Positions 5,967 through 6,192 of a stretch of DNA of 6,192 nt are shown here, piece by piece. The number at the start of each line of letters is the position of its first letter. Within the stretch, counting starts at the first letter, position 1. Source of the DNA: JBBCJT01 sp037190665 (lineage in GTDB: Bacteria; Pseudomonadota; Alphaproteobacteria; Acetobacterales; Acetobacteraceae). The position numbers and the translations under genes are program-made. A model generated the notes under the pieces. The model searched no databases, was not told the DNA's origin, and saw nothing but the letters and a program-made list of their open reading frames with translations. The DNA is taken from NCBI GenBank assembly GCA_037190665.1, contig JBBCJT010000145.1:1-6192 (forward strand), given 5' to 3'.

Positions 5967-6192
5967 TGCCGCGCGCGGCGGCGAGCGTCCTGGCCTGCTG
6001 CGCGGGCTCGCCGGCGGCGGGGGTGACCGCGATCACGTCGAAGCCGACGCCGGGGGAGCGGTCCACCGCCGCGGAGACGGCGTTGTAGAGCGCCTGGCGG
6101 TAGTCCACGTCCGGCCGGGCGAAGCCGATCGTCGCCAGCGGCCGCCGCGTCTCCCGCGCCGCGAGCCGGGGCGGGGCGGCGGACGCGACCGG
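5848..6192 (-). CDS. C-terminal part of an unrecognised protein, possibly OmpA-like end domain
   Basis: I do not recognise this gene. The frame is open from the right edge to the TGA at 5850-5848, giving 114 residues. The GTG at 6108 is probably internal, since coding-like sequence (RRPLATIGFARPDVDYRQAL) runs through it. The first visible part is Pro/Ala/Arg-rich and linker-like, followed by a compact alpha/beta domain. The stretch around RGNAERVAQSITGMGIPADR (window residues 74-93) and the terminal strand EVRVYVR resemble the tail of OmpA/MotB-type peptidoglycan-binding domains, where a helix, a GIPADR turn and a last strand occur in that order. The resemblance is distant and judged by eye. 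A cell-envelope role is a guess. It may be cotranscribed with the downstream transporter, whose frame overlaps its end. Confidence 0.6.
   Translation of the reverse strand, partial: PVASAAPPRLAARETRRPLATIGFARPDVDYRQALYNAVSAAVDRSPGVGFDVIAVTPAAGEPAQQARTLAAARGNAERVAQSITGMGIPADRVSIGARTEPGASGSEVRVYVR

Overview
The window is very GC-rich. The strong third-position G/C bias also opens long spurious frames on the opposite strand. The sequence looks like an alphaproteobacterial chromosome, possibly Acetobacteraceae or another Rhodospirillales group. That placement is an impression from codon use and gene style and was not tested by a search. Every gene I can support lies on the minus strand, so transcription runs from right to left. 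There are no RNA genes, insertion sequences, CRISPR arrays or phage genes.

In transcription order the layout is as follows. (1) The C-terminal 114 residues of an unrecognised protein whose start lies beyond the right edge. (2) An EamA/DMT-type ten-helix membrane transporter with an unclear start codon. (3) A D-isomer-specific 2-hydroxyacid dehydrogenase with an intact catalytic Arg/Glu/His set. (4) A LacI-family repressor. (5) A Tat-type secreted substrate-binding protein of the PotD/Fe3+ type. (6) and (7) Two ABC permeases of the PotB and PotC type. The second permease runs off the left edge; its reading frame has no stop inside the window, so an ORF list that requires a stop would miss it.

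The dehydrogenase, LacI gene and transporter genes form a compact catabolic-looking cassette. The likely reading is import of a small solute through the SBP/permease system, control by the LacI regulator, and interconversion of a 2-hydroxyacid and a 2-oxoacid by the dehydrogenase. The substrate cannot be read from the sequence. No ATPase is seen in the window; it probably lies beyond the left edge.

Three non-coding spots deserve attention. The 97-base LacI-SBP spacer carries a promoter-like element beside an imperfect operator-like palindrome at the LacI stop codon. The 106-base SBP-permease spacer contains a GC-rich stem-loop. A perfect 8-bp inverted repeat covers two candidate start codons of the first permease. 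I see a conventional, well-formed transport/metabolism locus and no evidence for a new type of biological system.
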